NCBI RefSeq assembly: GCF_024734385.1
Contig: NZ_JANHAP010000001.1
Coordinates: forward strand, 434,001 to 498,000
Direction: 5' to 3'
DNA: 64,000 nt
From: Dasania sp. GY-MA-18
GTDB lineage: Bacteria > Pseudomonadota > Gammaproteobacteria > Pseudomonadales > Dasaniaceae
Numbering within the stretch: position 1 is the stretch's first letter; each line of letters begins with the position of its first letter. The notes under the pieces are model-generated. The model was given only the letters and a program-made list of their open reading frames with translations, searched no databases and was not told the origin of the DNA. Both the position numbers and the translations under genes were made by a program. Of this stretch, positions 1 through 8,946 are shown in pieces.

Positions 1-213
1 TTTGGGCGGGTCTTTAACATCCAGTTTATTTTGCACACCAAAGGCCTGTGCCATAGACCCCGCCAAACGCTTAAACTTCATCGCATCCATCTCAGCAAAA
101 GACAGCAGCAATACAAAGAAACACATTAATAGCGACATCAAATCCGCAAAGGTGCCCATCCACCCGGGGGCACCGGGGGGCGGGCATTTGGGGCAATCCT
201 GCTCATCACTCAT
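1..213 (-). CDS. pomB: Flagellar motor stator protein MotB/PomB, N-terminal part (runs off the window)
   Basis: This is the peptidoglycan-anchored B subunit of the flagellar stator, which forms the ion channel together with PomA/MotA in the inner membrane. Only 71 codons are present; the rest lies beyond position 1. After a short Cys/Pro-rich start, one membrane segment (about residues 20-40) follows the motif TFADLMSLLM. Its Asp24 is the ion-binding aspartate of the family, at the position used in Vibrio PomB. The ATG at 213 lies 19 bp after the pomA stop, so the two genes form one operon. The peptidoglycan-binding OmpA-like domain would be outside the window. A sodium-driven motor is inferred from the PomA-type partner. 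Confidence 0.9.
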   Translation of the reverse strand, partial: MSDEQDCPKCPPPGAPGWMGTFADLMSLLMCFFVLLLSFAEMDAMKFKRLAGSMAQAFGVQNKLDVKDPPK

Positions 214-232
214 GTTATTACCCGCGCCTTAT

Positions 233-994
233 TTATTCGTCATCAGCGCTGCCGCGCTTAGATGCTGGTAAATAATTGCGCAACATGGAATCTATTACTC
301 TAGGGTTTTGGCCGCCTTGTATGGCCAGTAAGGCATCGATCACCAAGCTTTTAACCATGCTCTCTTCACCGCGGCGCAGGCTCAACTTATCAGCAATAGG
401 TATGGCCACCATATTCGCCAACATCGCACCGTACAGCGTGGTTAATAGGGCTACCGCCATGGCTGGACCTATGGACTTGGGGTCATCCATATTAGAAAGC
501 ATGGCTACCAGACCTACCAGCGTACCTATCATACCCATGGCGGGGGCAACATCGCCTAGCGCCGAAAAAATAGTCGCGCCGGTTTCGTGCCGCTCTACTG
601 CCTTGTTCATATCTTTGCCTAATAGGTCTTTCACCACCTCTGGGTCGTGGCCATCTACCAATAGCTGTATGCCGTCTTGCAAAAAGTCATTACTCACCTC
701 CTTGCCCTCCAGCGACAGCAAACCGCCTTTACGCGCCACATCCGCCAGTTCGACAATCTCATCGATTAACTCAGCAGGATCAGAGGTTTTAAACATAAAG
801 GCTTTGGCCGCAACTTTACCCGCGCCTAAAAAAGTCGACAGACCAAACTTCGCCATCACCACAAAAATACTGCCGACGATAACAATCAGCACCGATGGAA
901 TATCGACAAACATCAAGACGCCGCCACTCAGCGCCATCGCGGTGATAATAATCACCATGGCACCTAGCATCCCTATAATCGTTGCTAAATCCAC
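233..994 (-). CDS. pomA: Flagellar motor stator protein PomA (MotA family)
   Basis: A 253-residue inner-membrane protein, the same length as Vibrio PomA. It forms the proton or sodium channel of the flagellar stator with the B subunit and transmits torque to FliG through its large cytoplasmic loop. Hydrophobic segments lie near residues 5-25, 30-50, 150-170 and 180-205, with the loop between the second and third. The start is a GTG at 994 preceded by a strong GGGGAG ribosome-binding site 7 bases upstream. It heads a pomA-motB operon. A sigma28-like promoter lies about 190 bp upstream, consistent with late flagellar control. The sodium preference is inferred from overall similarity to PomA. 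Confidence 0.93.
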   Translation of the reverse strand: MDLATIIGMLGAMVIIITAMALSGGVLMFVDIPSVLIVIVGSIFVVMAKFGLSTFLGAGKVAAKAFMFKTSDPAELIDEIVELADVARKGGLLSLEGKEVSNDFLQDGIQLLVDGHDPEVVKDLLGKDMNKAVERHETGATIFSALGDVAPAMGMIGTLVGLVAMLSNMDDPKSIGPAMAVALLTTLYGAMLANMVAIPIADKLSLRRGEESMVKSLVIDALLAIQGGQNPRVIDSMLRNYLPASKRGSADDE

Positions 995-1181
995 TCTCTA
1001 CTCCCCATTATTGATCTAACCATGGCCAGCCATTTAGCCACTGCCATTAATACCTTAATACAGCCATCTTATGCGGCCAGTTAAACCTCAGCTTTTAACC
1101 CTTGGCCCCAAGCTGATTATCCCCCGAGTATAGCGAGAGATAAACTGCCGCGCCCTAAAAGATGTCGCTAACAAACTTAAT

Positions 1182-1208
1182 TTATCGCCTAAAAACCCTA
1201 AAACCTCT
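1182..1208 (-). promoter_or_regulatory. Candidate sigma28 (FliA) promoter for pomA-motB
   Basis: On the minus strand the sequence reads AGAGGTTT, 11 bases, then GGCGATAA. The flagellar sigma28 consensus is TAAAGTTT-N11-GCCGATAA, so the -10 box matches 7 of 8 bases, the spacing is exact, and the -35 keeps the GTTT core. It points toward pomA with a leader of about 180 bases. The 352-bp gap between pomA and xseB holds no other gene; a TATAAT hexamer at 1290-1295 could be the -10 of a plus-strand xseB promoter, but no convincing -35 accompanies it. Confidence 0.55.
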
Positions 1209-1346
1209 ACAGAATAGCGGCGTAATGACCGCAAGCTTTAATTTTTATGCTTTCTGCGCTTAGGGATACCTCTATGCTTAATCAAGCTTTATAATCACAG
1301 CCCACACTATTATAAACAGCAATCAGCATACCCGCGGGGGCTCAAC

Positions 1347-1586
1347 ATGGCGAAAGCCAAAAAAACCATTAACTTTGAGAAAACCCTGGATCAACTGGAA
1401 GAACTGGTTGAAGACATGGAGCACGGCGACCTAAGCCTGGAAGAATCTTTAAAAGCCTTTGAAAAAGGTATAAAGCTCACCCGCGATTGCCAATCGGCGC
1501 TCAACGAAGCCGAACAAAAAGTACAAATATTAATCGAAGAAAACAACGAGCTCAGCGCCCACGACTTTGACGACGACCTCGAATGA
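1347..1586 (+). CDS. xseB: Exodeoxyribonuclease VII small subunit
   Basis: A 79-residue acidic, helical protein, close to the 80 residues of E. coli XseB. Exonuclease VII degrades single-stranded DNA processively from both ends; several small XseB subunits assemble with each catalytic XseA. The family signature [16 protein letters not shown] followed by [15 protein letters not shown] is plain at residues 10-43. XseA is not in this window. The last four bases overlap the ispA start (ATGA), so the two are translationally coupled, as in the conserved xseB-ispA-dxs order of gammaproteobacteria. Confidence 0.96.
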   Translation: MAKAKKTINFEKTLDQLEELVEDMEHGDLSLEESLKAFEKGIKLTRDCQSALNEAEQKVQILIEENNELSAHDFDDDLE

Positions 1587-2491
1587 GCGACACCTTTAAG
1601 CTTTTTTTACAAAACAGCCAGCAGCGGGTAGAGGCTGCCCTGAGCGCACAACTCAGCCACTCCTTAAGCAACAGCCAACAACAACCCTTGTTGCAACGGC
1701 TGCACGATGCCATGCACTACAGCCTGTTTAATGGTGGCAAACGGGTGCGCCCCATGCTGGTATACGCGGCTGCACAAGCCATTAACAGCCATAGTGATGC
1801 GCAAGATTTAGACAAGGCCGCCAGTGCCATAGAAATGATACACAGCTACTCGCTGGTGCACGACGACCTGCCCGCCATGGACGACGACGACCTCAGGCGC
1901 GGCAAGCCCACCTGCCATATCGCCTATGATGAGGCCACCGCCATACTCGCGGGCGATGCCCTGCAGGCTTTAGCCTTTGAGCAACTAGCCAGCCTTAACA
2001 GCAGCAGCGACACCCGCGTTGCCCTAATACGCCGCCTTAGCCAAGCAGCTGGCCCCTTGGGCATGGTGGGTGGCCAAGCCATAGACCTGGCCTCGGTCAA
2101 CCAGCAAATAGACCTGCCGCAGTTACAGACTTTGCACCAGCTCAAAACCGGCGCGCTGATTCGCGCCGCTGTCAGCATGGGCGCCACCGTGGCCGGAGCC
2201 AGTGCCGCACAACTTAGCGCGCTAGATGATTATGCCAGCGCTATAGGTCTGGCCTTTCAAGTCACCGACGACATACTGGATATAGAAAGCGACACCGAAA
2301 CCTTGGGCAAACAACAAGGCGCCGACCTCGCCCTAAACAAGCCCACCTACCCAGCACTGTTGGGTTTAGCAGGCGCTAAAGAGAAGGCCCAGCAATTGCA
2401 GCAGCAGGCGCTGCAAGCACTGGCCGGTTTTGATCAGGCAGCCCAGCCGCTACGCGACTTAGCGGCCTATATAATAACTAGAAAACACTAA
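1583..2491 (+). CDS. ispA: Farnesyl diphosphate synthase (geranyltranstransferase)
   Basis: A 302-residue cytosolic prenyltransferase that condenses IPP with DMAPP and then with geranyl-PP to make farnesyl-PP, the precursor of undecaprenyl-PP and quinone side chains. The first aspartate-rich motif ([10 protein letters not shown], residues 94-103) and the second (DDILD, residues 229-233) are intact, as is GGKRVRP at 51-57. The length matches E. coli IspA (299). It overlaps xseB by 4 bp and is followed after 109 bp by dxs, the first enzyme of the MEP pathway that supplies its substrates. Confidence 0.96.
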   Translation: MSDTFKLFLQNSQQRVEAALSAQLSHSLSNSQQQPLLQRLHDAMHYSLFNGGKRVRPMLVYAAAQAINSHSDAQDLDKAASAIEMIHSYSLVHDDLPAMDDDDLRRGKPTCHIAYDEATAILAGDALQALAFEQLASLNSSSDTRVALIRRLSQAAGPLGMVGGQAIDLASVNQQIDLPQLQTLHQLKTGALIRAAVSMGATVAGASAAQLSALDDYASAIGLAFQVTDDILDIESDTETLGKQQGADLALNKPTYPALLGLAGAKEKAQQLQQQALQALAGFDQAAQPLRDLAAYIITRKH

Positions 2492-2545
2492 GCTTTAGAG
2501 TGAGTTAGCCCTAACATTTCACAGGTAATTACTGCCTCTTTAGGC

Positions 2546-2593
2546 TACAATGCCGCTCCGGCCCGTCGCAAAAAACAGGCCGGTTACGACGGG
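2546..2593 (+). promoter_or_regulatory. Candidate promoter and structured leader of dxs
   Basis: A TACAAT hexamer (2546-2551) could be a -10 box placing the RNA start near 2558, although no good -35 is visible. From there two complementary pairs overlap and cross. CCGGCC (2558-2563) pairs with GGCCGG (2578-2583), and CCCGTCG (2562-2568) pairs with CGACGGG (2587-2593). The second pairing would occlude the GGGA just before the dxs ATG at 2601. The order A-B-A'-B' allows either a pseudoknot or mutually exclusive hairpins. The complementarity is visible; a regulatory role is inference. Confidence 0.35.
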
Positions 2594-2600
2594 ATAATAC

Positions 2601-4502
2601 ATGTTTAACGAAATACCACAGACTCGCCCAGCCACCCCTTTGCTGGACGGCATTAATGAAACTGCGCAACTGCGCGCACTACCCGAAGAGCAGCTGCCAC
2701 AATTGGTAGAAGAGCTGCGCGCCTACCTGCTCTATACCGTAGGCCAAACCGGTGGCCATTTTGGCGCAGGCTTAGGCGTGGTGGAATTAACCGTGGCCCT
2801 GCACTATCTCTATAACACTCCCGAAGATCGCATAGTCTGGGATGTAGGTCACCAAACCTACCCCCATAAAATACTGACCGGCCGCCGTGAGCAAATGCAC
2901 AGCATGCGCCAGCAACATGGCTTGGCGGGCTTTCCCAAGCGCGCCGAAAGTGAATACGACACCTTTGGTGTAGGCCATTCCAGCACCAGTATTAGCGCCG
3001 CCCTAGGCATGGCCATAGCCGCCCGCGACCAAGGCATAGACCGCAAGGCCGTAGCTGTTATAGGCGATGGCGCGATGACTGCAGGCATGGCGTTTGAGGC
3101 ACTGGCCCACGCCGCCCACGTAGACACCGATATGCTAGTAGTGCTGAACGACAATCAAATGTCCATCTCCCACAACACCGGCGGTCTTAACACCTATTTT
3201 TCCAAAATCTGGGCCAGCAAAACCTACACCGGCCTGCGCGAAGGCAGTAAAAAAGTATTATCGCGGCTGCCGCCAGCCTGGGATTTAGCCAAGCGGGTAG
3301 AGGAACATATGAAAGGCATGGTCGCCCCCGGTACTTTATTTGAGGAGCTGGGCTTTAACTATATAGGCCCTATAGACGGCCACGACCTGCCTAATTTAAT
3401 CAGCACCATAGGCAATATGCGCGAGCTTAAAGGCCCGCAGCTGCTGCATATTATTACCCAAAAAGGTAAGGGCTTTGGCCCCGCCGAAAAAGACCCGGTG
3501 GGTTATCACGCCATCAATAAAATTGAGGCCAAAGCCGCCAGCAGCAACAGTGTTAAAAAACCCAAATACCAAGATGTGTTTGGCCAATGGCTATGCGATA
3601 TGGCCGCCAGCGACGACAAGTTAATAGGCATTACCCCTGCCATGTGTGATGGCTCGGGTATGACAGCCTTTGCCAAACAGTACCCGCAGCGTTTTCACGA
3701 TGTCGCCATCGCCGAGCAACATGCCGTGACGCTGGCAGCAGGCATGGCCTGCGATGGCTTAAAACCCGTAGTGGCGATTTACTCCACCTTTTTGCAAAGA
3801 GCCTACGACCAGCTGATACACGATGTCGCCCTGCAAGAATTAGACGTGACCTTTGCCATAGATAGAGCAGGCTTAGTGGGCGAAGACGGCCCCACCCACG
3901 CGGGCAGTTTTGATATCAGCTTTTTACGCTGCATACCCCATATGCTGGTAATGACCCCTTCAGACGAGGATGAAACCCGGCAACTGCTATACACCGGCTA
4001 TCAACATAAAGGCCCCGCCGCCATACGTTACCCCCGCGGCACCGGCCCCGGTGCCCATATAGAGCCACGCATGACAGCCCTGCCCATAGGCAAAGCGGTA
4101 CAACGCCGCGCCGGTAAGCAAGTGGCCATACTTAATTTTGGCACCCTGCTACCTGCCGCCTTAGCCGCAGCAGAAAACCTAAACGCCACCGTTATTGATA
4201 TGCGCTTTGCCAAGCCGCTGGATCAAAACATGATTAGCGCCATGGCCAGCAAACATGAATTATTAGTAACACTGGAAGAAAACAGCATAGCGGGTGGTGC
4301 CGGTGCCGGGGTGAGCGAATACTTAAACCAAGAGGGCATCACCCAGCCATTATTACATTTAGGCCTGCCCGATGAGTTTATTGATCACGGCAAACACGCC
4401 GATCTGTTGGCCAGCTGCGGCCTGGACAGCGTTGGCATAGAGCAGGCTATACGCCAACGCTTACTACAATTAGCCAGCGCTAAAAAAGCTAAGGCCAGCT
4501 AA
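2601..4502 (+). CDS. dxs: 1-deoxy-D-xylulose-5-phosphate synthase
   Basis: A 633-residue thiamine-diphosphate enzyme that condenses pyruvate and glyceraldehyde-3-phosphate, the first and rate-setting step of the MEP isoprenoid pathway. Family landmarks are [14 protein letters not shown] (residues 51-64), the ThDP/Mg motif starting GDGAMTAG at 155 with NDNQMSIS at 183-190, and the catalytic-glutamate region [12 protein letters not shown]. It is full length against the usual 620-640. It follows ispA codirectionally with a structured leader between them, and its stop codon lies in the loop of an intrinsic terminator. Because it needs thiamine diphosphate, it links functionally to the thiamine genes downstream. 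Confidence 0.97.
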   Translation: MFNEIPQTRPATPLLDGINETAQLRALPEEQLPQLVEELRAYLLYTVGQTGGHFGAGLGVVELTVALHYLYNTPEDRIVWDVGHQTYPHKILTGRREQMHSMRQQHGLAGFPKRAESEYDTFGVGHSSTSISAALGMAIAARDQGIDRKAVAVIGDGAMTAGMAFEALAHAAHVDTDMLVVLNDNQMSISHNTGGLNTYFSKIWASKTYTGLREGSKKVLSRLPPAWDLAKRVEEHMKGMVAPGTLFEELGFNYIGPIDGHDLPNLISTIGNMRELKGPQLLHIITQKGKGFGPAEKDPVGYHAINKIEAKAASSNSVKKPKYQDVFGQWLCDMAASDDKLIGITPAMCDGSGMTAFAKQYPQRFHDVAIAEQHAVTLAAGMACDGLKPVVAIYSTFLQRAYDQLIHDVALQELDVTFAIDRAGLVGEDGPTHAGSFDISFLRCIPHMLVMTPSDEDETRQLLYTGYQHKGPAAIRYPRGTGPGAHIEPRMTALPIGKAVQRRAGKQVAILNFGTLLPAALAAAENLNATVIDMRFAKPLDQNMISAMASKHELLVTLEENSIAGGAGAGVSEYLNQEGITQPLLHLGLPDEFIDHGKHADLLASCGLDSVGIEQAIRQRLLQLASAKKAKAS

Positions 4503-4515
4503 AGCTGGCCTTTTT
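4493..4515 (+). terminator. Intrinsic terminator of dxs, containing its stop codon
   Basis: GGCCAGC (4493-4499) pairs with GCTGGCC (4504-4510), followed directly by five T (4511-4515). The four-base loop holds the dxs TAA stop, so the last codons of the gene form the left arm. It separates dxs from the convergent ribA. Confidence 0.85.
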
Positions 4516-4555
4516 ATGACAATAACAATCCCTTTCGCCGCCGCGGGCTACCTGG

Positions 4556-5158
4556 CTATTGCTCTTCGTCGTCGTGCATCAAGTGCCCTAACTTACCCGC
4601 TTTGGTGGCAAGATAGTGCGCATTGTGGGGGTTATGGCCGGTTTTTAGGGGAATACGCTCTGCAATAGTCAGGCCCTGCTCGGTCAAGGCTTTTACTTTG
4701 CGCGGGTTATTGGTCATTAAGCGCAGGCTCTTAATGCCTAAGTGCCTAAGCATTTCGGTGCAAATACTGTAGTTACGCATATCGGCACCAAAACCTAATT
4801 GCTCATTAGCCTCTACCGTATCGGCACCGGCGTCTTGCAATTTATAGGCTTTAATTTTATTGAGTAAGCCTATACCCCGACCCTCTTGACGCAAATACAA
4901 CAAGGCGCCACGACCTTCTTCGGCGATTTTTTGCAGCGCCGCTTGCAGCTGTGAGCCACAGTCACAACGCATGCTAAATAAAGCATCACCGGTTAAACAC
5001 TCTGAATGCACACGGGCTAGCACCGGTTCACCATCGGCTACATCACCCAGGGTCAACACCACATGCTCTTTGTCGTTTTCTATATCTTCAAAGCCATGCA
5101 TGTCAAAAACCGCCCACTCCGTGGGTAATTTTGACGACTCGACAAAACGTATTGACAC
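4556..5158 (-). CDS. ribA: GTP cyclohydrolase II
   Basis: It opens GTP to 2,5-diamino-6-ribosylamino-pyrimidinone 5'-phosphate, formate and pyrophosphate, the first step of the guanine branch of riboflavin synthesis. From the GTG at 5158 the protein has 200 residues, and the zinc ligands fall at Cys54, Cys65 and Cys67 ([18 protein letters not shown]), the same numbers as in E. coli RibA. That numbering and a GGAG 6 bases upstream favour this start over a TTG at 5188. The catalytic region RQEGRGIGL is intact. This separate, complete RibA compensates for the degenerate cyclohydrolase half of RibBA encoded at 10009-11127. It is probably the last gene of the long minus-strand rib/thi run. Confidence 0.95.
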   Translation of the reverse strand: MSIRFVESSKLPTEWAVFDMHGFEDIENDKEHVVLTLGDVADGEPVLARVHSECLTGDALFSMRCDCGSQLQAALQKIAEEGRGALLYLRQEGRGIGLLNKIKAYKLQDAGADTVEANEQLGFGADMRNYSICTEMLRHLGIKSLRLMTNNPRKVKALTEQGLTIAERIPLKTGHNPHNAHYLATKAGKLGHLMHDDEEQ

Positions 5159-5298
5159 TAGGCTCTCCACAATCAAATCTAACAACAAATGTAAGGCAAA
5201 ACTAAAGGGCGCTCATTTTAACAAGGTCAGCGCCGATGTATAGGTGAAATTCGCCGCCGGGTTAGCGCCTACTAAGCCCCTAACAGTGCCATAGGAAC

Positions 5299-5934
5299 TT
5301 AATATTTACGGCGCAGGGTCATAATGCCATCTTGCTCTTGCATATCCAGCTGCGATAAATAACTCATACCCAATAAAACTTCAGTAGGGTAATTGCCCTC
5401 TATCACCGAGGCCTCTACCCCGCTAACAGTAATGCCACCCACCGTCACCGACGACAATACCAAGCTGTAAGCAGCGGCTACCCCGCTGGCGGTAGTCACT
5501 CGTGACTTGACGCCCTGCCGGTAATTAATCCCCAGACGCTTAGCGTGGGCACTGCTCATGGCCACGATATTGGCACCGGTATCCACGAGCACGGTAATAC
5601 GGCGGCCATTGATGGTGGCATAGGTTAAATAGCGATTGCGGCTATCGCGAATAACTTGAACTTCTGGTGCCTCGGGGGCGGCAGCGGCACCGCTAATATG
5701 CTTGTTTAAACCCAGAGTTTGGCGCTGGCCATCGAACTCTATCACCACATGACGGGTGCTAGCCTCTATAACTTTCACCCCAGAATTACTGCTTTGGCCT
5801 TGGCGCAACAAAGTTTGCTGGCCATCTATGCGCAAAATAGCGCCACCTTTAAACAAGCCTTCAACCACTACTTCGGGCTGGGCCCAAGCCAGGCAGCAAA
5901 AAAATACCAAGGTGCTTAGTAATAGCCTGCTCAC
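5299..5934 (-). CDS. Retropepsin-like aspartic protease, exported (clan AA, TIGR02281-like)
   Basis: A 211-residue protein with an N-terminal signal peptide (residues 1-18, ending AWA) and a single retroviral-type aspartyl protease domain in the C-terminal half. The catalytic triplet is in VLVDTGANIVAMS, with DTGA at residues 118-121. The segment LLGMSYLSQ near 190 matches the second conserved region of the family. Such proteins act as dimers; the substrate of bacterial members is mostly unknown. It lies 35 bp after thiDE and 140 bp before ribA on the same strand, without an obvious functional link to vitamin synthesis. The fold assignment is firm, the role unknown. Confidence 0.8.
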   Translation of the reverse strand: MSRLLLSTLVFFCCLAWAQPEVVVEGLFKGGAILRIDGQQTLLRQGQSSNSGVKVIEASTRHVVIEFDGQRQTLGLNKHISGAAAAPEAPEVQVIRDSRNRYLTYATINGRRITVLVDTGANIVAMSSAHAKRLGINYRQGVKSRVTTASGVAAAYSLVLSSVTVGGITVSGVEASVIEGNYPTEVLLGMSYLSQLDMQEQDGIMTLRRKY

Positions 5935-5969
5935 ACTCCCCCCCTTTTGCGGTGCTAGTGGTAGATCGC

Positions 5970-7382
5970 TTATAAATTAATAGCGCTGTCTTCGGCCAGT
6001 AATTGCTGGGCATCAACGGCTACACCATCAACACCACTAATCATACACTGGTTAATTTGCTTGGCGTCGGCAGCACTACTGGCTATTAGCGGATAAAACT
6101 CGGCTAGCAAGCCTACCCACTGCTCCAGCTGCGCCCAACCCTCTTCATCGGCGTCTACGTTTAGTTCCATATAACTGGGCTCGACACCATCGGCCTTGGC
6201 AATGTCGGCATAGCTATGTACCGCCACCCCCAGCATAAGCTTGGCCTCATGCAGGGCCGCTAAGGCCTGCAAGCTAAGTTGGTCAGCTGGCAAATGCACA
6301 CCATAGGCCTGCTGGTCTATGGCTAGCTGCCAGTCACCTTCGATTATCACTTTTACTTGCTGCTGGCGGCATTGCGCGATTGCCTCAGCCACCCAAGCGG
6401 TATCGCCTGTGATACGTAAACGTAACACGCTGACTAACTCTGAATTTAACAGCTCGGGCAACTGCGCCAAGTCTGTGACTATGGGGCAGAGCTGTAAGTT
6501 GTCGTCACAGGCGGGAAAACTAAAGCCCTGCTCCGGCAGCTGGCTGGCCAGCACCGGTAAGTCATCTAATTCTGCGGGCCAGCCAAAATGCCCTACCGGG
6601 CCGGGGCCGCTGCCTATTTGCACGGCGTAACGCAAGCCTTGGCAAACATAGGCTTTAGCCAATACCAAAGCATCCTGCCTACTAAAACCGCGCGCTAAAG
6701 CGGCGGTAATAGCCGCGCTAAAACTGCAACCACTGCCGTGGTCATTAACGGTATCCAAGTACTCGCCCAGCAGCCAATACGCTTGCTCTGCATCGCAATA
6801 ATAATCCAGGCACAGGTCGCTATAATCTTCAAAATGGCCGCCGGTAAGTACCACCGCACGCGCGCCTTGTTGCACTATTTGTGTGGCTGCTGCCACCATA
6901 TCCTCAGCCTTATTTATGCTGTTACCCGTTAAGGACTGTGCCTGTTTGATATTGACTACCAATAAGTCGGCTCTGGGGATTAACTGCTGGCGCAATAACT
7001 CACCGGCACTCTCGGCTAATAGGCATTCGCCAGTCACCGTTTGTAAATGTGGGTCACACACCACCGGGCCAGGATAATCGCTGAGGTATTTAACAACCGG
7101 CTCTATAGTCTCTTCATTTAACAGCATGCCTACTTTAATCGCCTTGGCGGGCAAGTCGCTGTCTAGGGCATTGATTTGCGCCACCATATTTTTGCGTTCG
7201 GTGGCCACGGTATAGCCCACCGCAAAGGAGTTTTGCGCGGTCAAGGCGCTAATCACTGAACAGCCGTGTACGGCAAAATCTTGAAAGCTATACAGGTCTG
7301 CCTGTACTCCGGCACCACCGCCAGAATCTGAACCTGAGATAGTCCATACCACGGGCTTTTTATGTTGCAGAAAATTATTCAA
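5970..7382 (-). CDS. thiD: ThiD kinase fused to a degenerate ThiE-like domain
   Basis: A 470-residue two-domain protein. Residues 1-270 are hydroxymethylpyrimidine (phosphate) kinase, making HMP-PP for thiamine: SGSDSGGGAGVQADL at 16-30, MLLNEE at 86-91, and the active-site loop NDHGSGCSFSAAI at 213-225 with Cys219. Residues about 300-470 align with thiamine-phosphate synthase, but key positions are changed. The family's GVHLGQED reads GVHLPADQ (361-368), the preceding Asp of ADG is Tyr360, the iGvS serine is Ala387, and the Thr/Lys-containing diphosphate loop before the C-terminus is unrecognisable. The kinase is probably active and the synthase half probably not. It sits 46 bp after pgpA and two genes from thiL; no TPP riboswitch fits in the gap. 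Confidence 0.85.
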   Translation of the reverse strand: MNNFLQHKKPVVWTISGSDSGGGAGVQADLYSFQDFAVHGCSVISALTAQNSFAVGYTVATERKNMVAQINALDSDLPAKAIKVGMLLNEETIEPVVKYLSDYPGPVVCDPHLQTVTGECLLAESAGELLRQQLIPRADLLVVNIKQAQSLTGNSINKAEDMVAAATQIVQQGARAVVLTGGHFEDYSDLCLDYYCDAEQAYWLLGEYLDTVNDHGSGCSFSAAITAALARGFSRQDALVLAKAYVCQGLRYAVQIGSGPGPVGHFGWPAELDDLPVLASQLPEQGFSFPACDDNLQLCPIVTDLAQLPELLNSELVSVLRLRITGDTAWVAEAIAQCRQQQVKVIIEGDWQLAIDQQAYGVHLPADQLSLQALAALHEAKLMLGVAVHSYADIAKADGVEPSYMELNVDADEEGWAQLEQWVGLLAEFYPLIASSAADAKQINQCMISGVDGVAVDAQQLLAEDSAINL

Positions 7383-7428
7383 GCGCTAGCTCCAAAACAT
7401 CAATTAATTAAGTGAATACGGCCCGTCT

Positions 7429-7917
7429 TTATGCCGCCATGACCACCTGTAAATACACCAAACCTTGCAGGCAAATAAAAGCATAAACACCAGCCAGCAC
7501 ATCATCCAACATAATACCCAGGCCAGTTTCCATTTTTTCATCCAAGACTTTTATGGGCCAGGGTTTCCATATATCAAATAGGCGAAACAAGATAAAACCA
7601 ATGACTATCCACAGCCAGCCTGCCGGGGCCGCCAGCATGGTTATCCAAAAGCCCACAAACTCATCCCAGACTATACCGGGGTGATCGTGCACTCCCAAGT
7701 CATCGGCGGTTTTGCCGCACAGATACACCCCCACTATAAAACTGGCTAGCAATAGCAGTACATACCCCAATAAAGGCAGCTGCATAAGCAGCAGGTATAA
7801 GGGCACCGCCATCAAGGTACCAAAGGTGCCCGGTGCTTTCGGCGCTAAGCCGCTGCCAAAACCAAAGGCCAGGCAGTGTATGGGATTGCTGAGTATGGCC
7901 TTGGCATTAACGCGCAT
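7429..7917 (-). CDS. pgpA: Phosphatidylglycerophosphatase A
   Basis: A 162-residue inner-membrane phosphatase that converts phosphatidylglycerol-3-phosphate to phosphatidylglycerol. The N-terminal signature GFGSGLAPKAPGTFGTLMAVP (about residues 19-39) and the acidic motif VHDHPGIVWDEFVGFW (about 75-90) are those of the PgpA family. Three to four hydrophobic segments follow. The length agrees with E. coli PgpA (172). It lies 49 bp downstream of thiL, the thiL-pgpA pair being conserved in gammaproteobacteria as the tail of the nusB operon. Confidence 0.94.
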   Translation of the reverse strand: MRVNAKAILSNPIHCLAFGFGSGLAPKAPGTFGTLMAVPLYLLLMQLPLLGYVLLLLASFIVGVYLCGKTADDLGVHDHPGIVWDEFVGFWITMLAAPAGWLWIVIGFILFRLFDIWKPWPIKVLDEKMETGLGIMLDDVLAGVYAFICLQGLVYLQVVMAA

Positions 7918-7966
7918 AGTTTTTTATCATCATGTTGCTTGCCGCTTTATAGTTAAAACTTTTCAT

Positions 7967-8935
7967 TTAAAAATGTTGATAGCCGGTTTGGGATAATTGC
8001 AGCTCGCTGCCTCGCCCATCCACACAGCGCACCCCTGAGCCTGCCACTATAGTGCCGACCTCGGTAATGGCTACGTCTATCAGTTCGGACAACTCCAGTA
8101 ATTGCTCACGCATAGAGGCGGGCGCGGTAAAGCACAGCTCGTAATCATCGCCGCCGCTCAACGCATAGCGCCGTGCTTGTTCTGGGCTGCTGGCCGCCTG
8201 TAACTCTGCCGACAGCGGCAGCTTATCCACATTCACCACGGCAGCCACACCGCTGCGCTTGGCAATATGCCCTAAGTCGGCAACCAAGCCATCGGAAACA
8301 TCTATAGCCGCAGTGGCTATATCATTAAGGCTTTGCCCCACCGCAATGCGGGCACTGGGCTGGTAGTAACGCTGTTTAAAAAATTGCTGGGCGCTTTTGG
8401 CGACGCTCAATTGCCCTTGCATAAAAGCCAGTGCCGCCGCCGCGTCACCTAAGCTGCCAGTAACAAAAACACAGTCACCCAGCGCCGCACCGTGACGCTG
8501 CAGCGCCTTGCCCTTGGCAACCACACCCTGCACATGCACGGTAAGGCTTAATGGCCCCTTGGTGGTATCGCCGCCTATAAGTGCAATAGCATAATGCTGA
8601 GCGGCCTGTTGCAAGCCGCGACTAAAATCGGCCAGCCAGGGCTCGCTGACTTGCGGCATGGAAATCGCTAAAGAAAAAGCCACCGGGCTGGCCCCCATAG
8701 CCGCCAAATCACTGATGGAAACCGCCAGCGCTCGCTGTGCAATTAAGTCTGCATTGGCTTCGGCAGGGAAATGTACGTTGGCATTTAGGGTGTCTATGGA
8801 TTGCGCCAACTGCATATCGTCCGGTATGGATAATAAGCAGCAGTCGTCCCCTATGGCGAAATCCACATAGGGGCTGGCAGGCTGTTCTAGGGCTGTGAAA
8901 TAACGCTCTATTAATGAAAATTCCGACAGCGACAT
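7967..8935 (-). CDS. thiL: Thiamine-monophosphate kinase
   Basis: A 322-residue ATP-dependent kinase that converts thiamine phosphate to the cofactor thiamine diphosphate. Motifs include SEFSLIERYF at the start, the metal-binding IGDDCCLL near residue 28, SISDLAAMGASPVAFSLA near 95, GGDTTKGPLSLTVHVQG near 145 and the late SGGDDYELCF. It is full length. Spacing is 11 bp after nusB and 49 bp before pgpA. The nearby ThiD kinase and this enzyme cover two thiamine steps, while the ThiE-like domain in the window looks inactive, so a working ThiE should be encoded elsewhere. Confidence 0.95.
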   Translation of the reverse strand: MSLSEFSLIERYFTALEQPASPYVDFAIGDDCCLLSIPDDMQLAQSIDTLNANVHFPAEANADLIAQRALAVSISDLAAMGASPVAFSLAISMPQVSEPWLADFSRGLQQAAQHYAIALIGGDTTKGPLSLTVHVQGVVAKGKALQRHGAALGDCVFVTGSLGDAAAALAFMQGQLSVAKSAQQFFKQRYYQPSARIAVGQSLNDIATAAIDVSDGLVADLGHIAKRSGVAAVVNVDKLPLSAELQAASSPEQARRYALSGGDDYELCFTAPASMREQLLELSELIDVAITEVGTIVAGSGVRCVDGRGSELQLSQTGYQHF

Positions 8936-8946
8936 AGCCTACAGCT

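Noticed and set aside
276-1019. Long open frame antisense to pomA (247 codons)
   Set aside because: It mirrors the high-confidence pomA gene, lacks a recognisable family, and its composition is that of a shadow frame.
7383-7428. TPP riboswitch before the thiD fusion gene, or FMN riboswitch in the rib run
   Set aside because: The 46-bp gap is too short for a TPP element, and no RFN-like sequence was seen before ribD, ribBA or nrdR.
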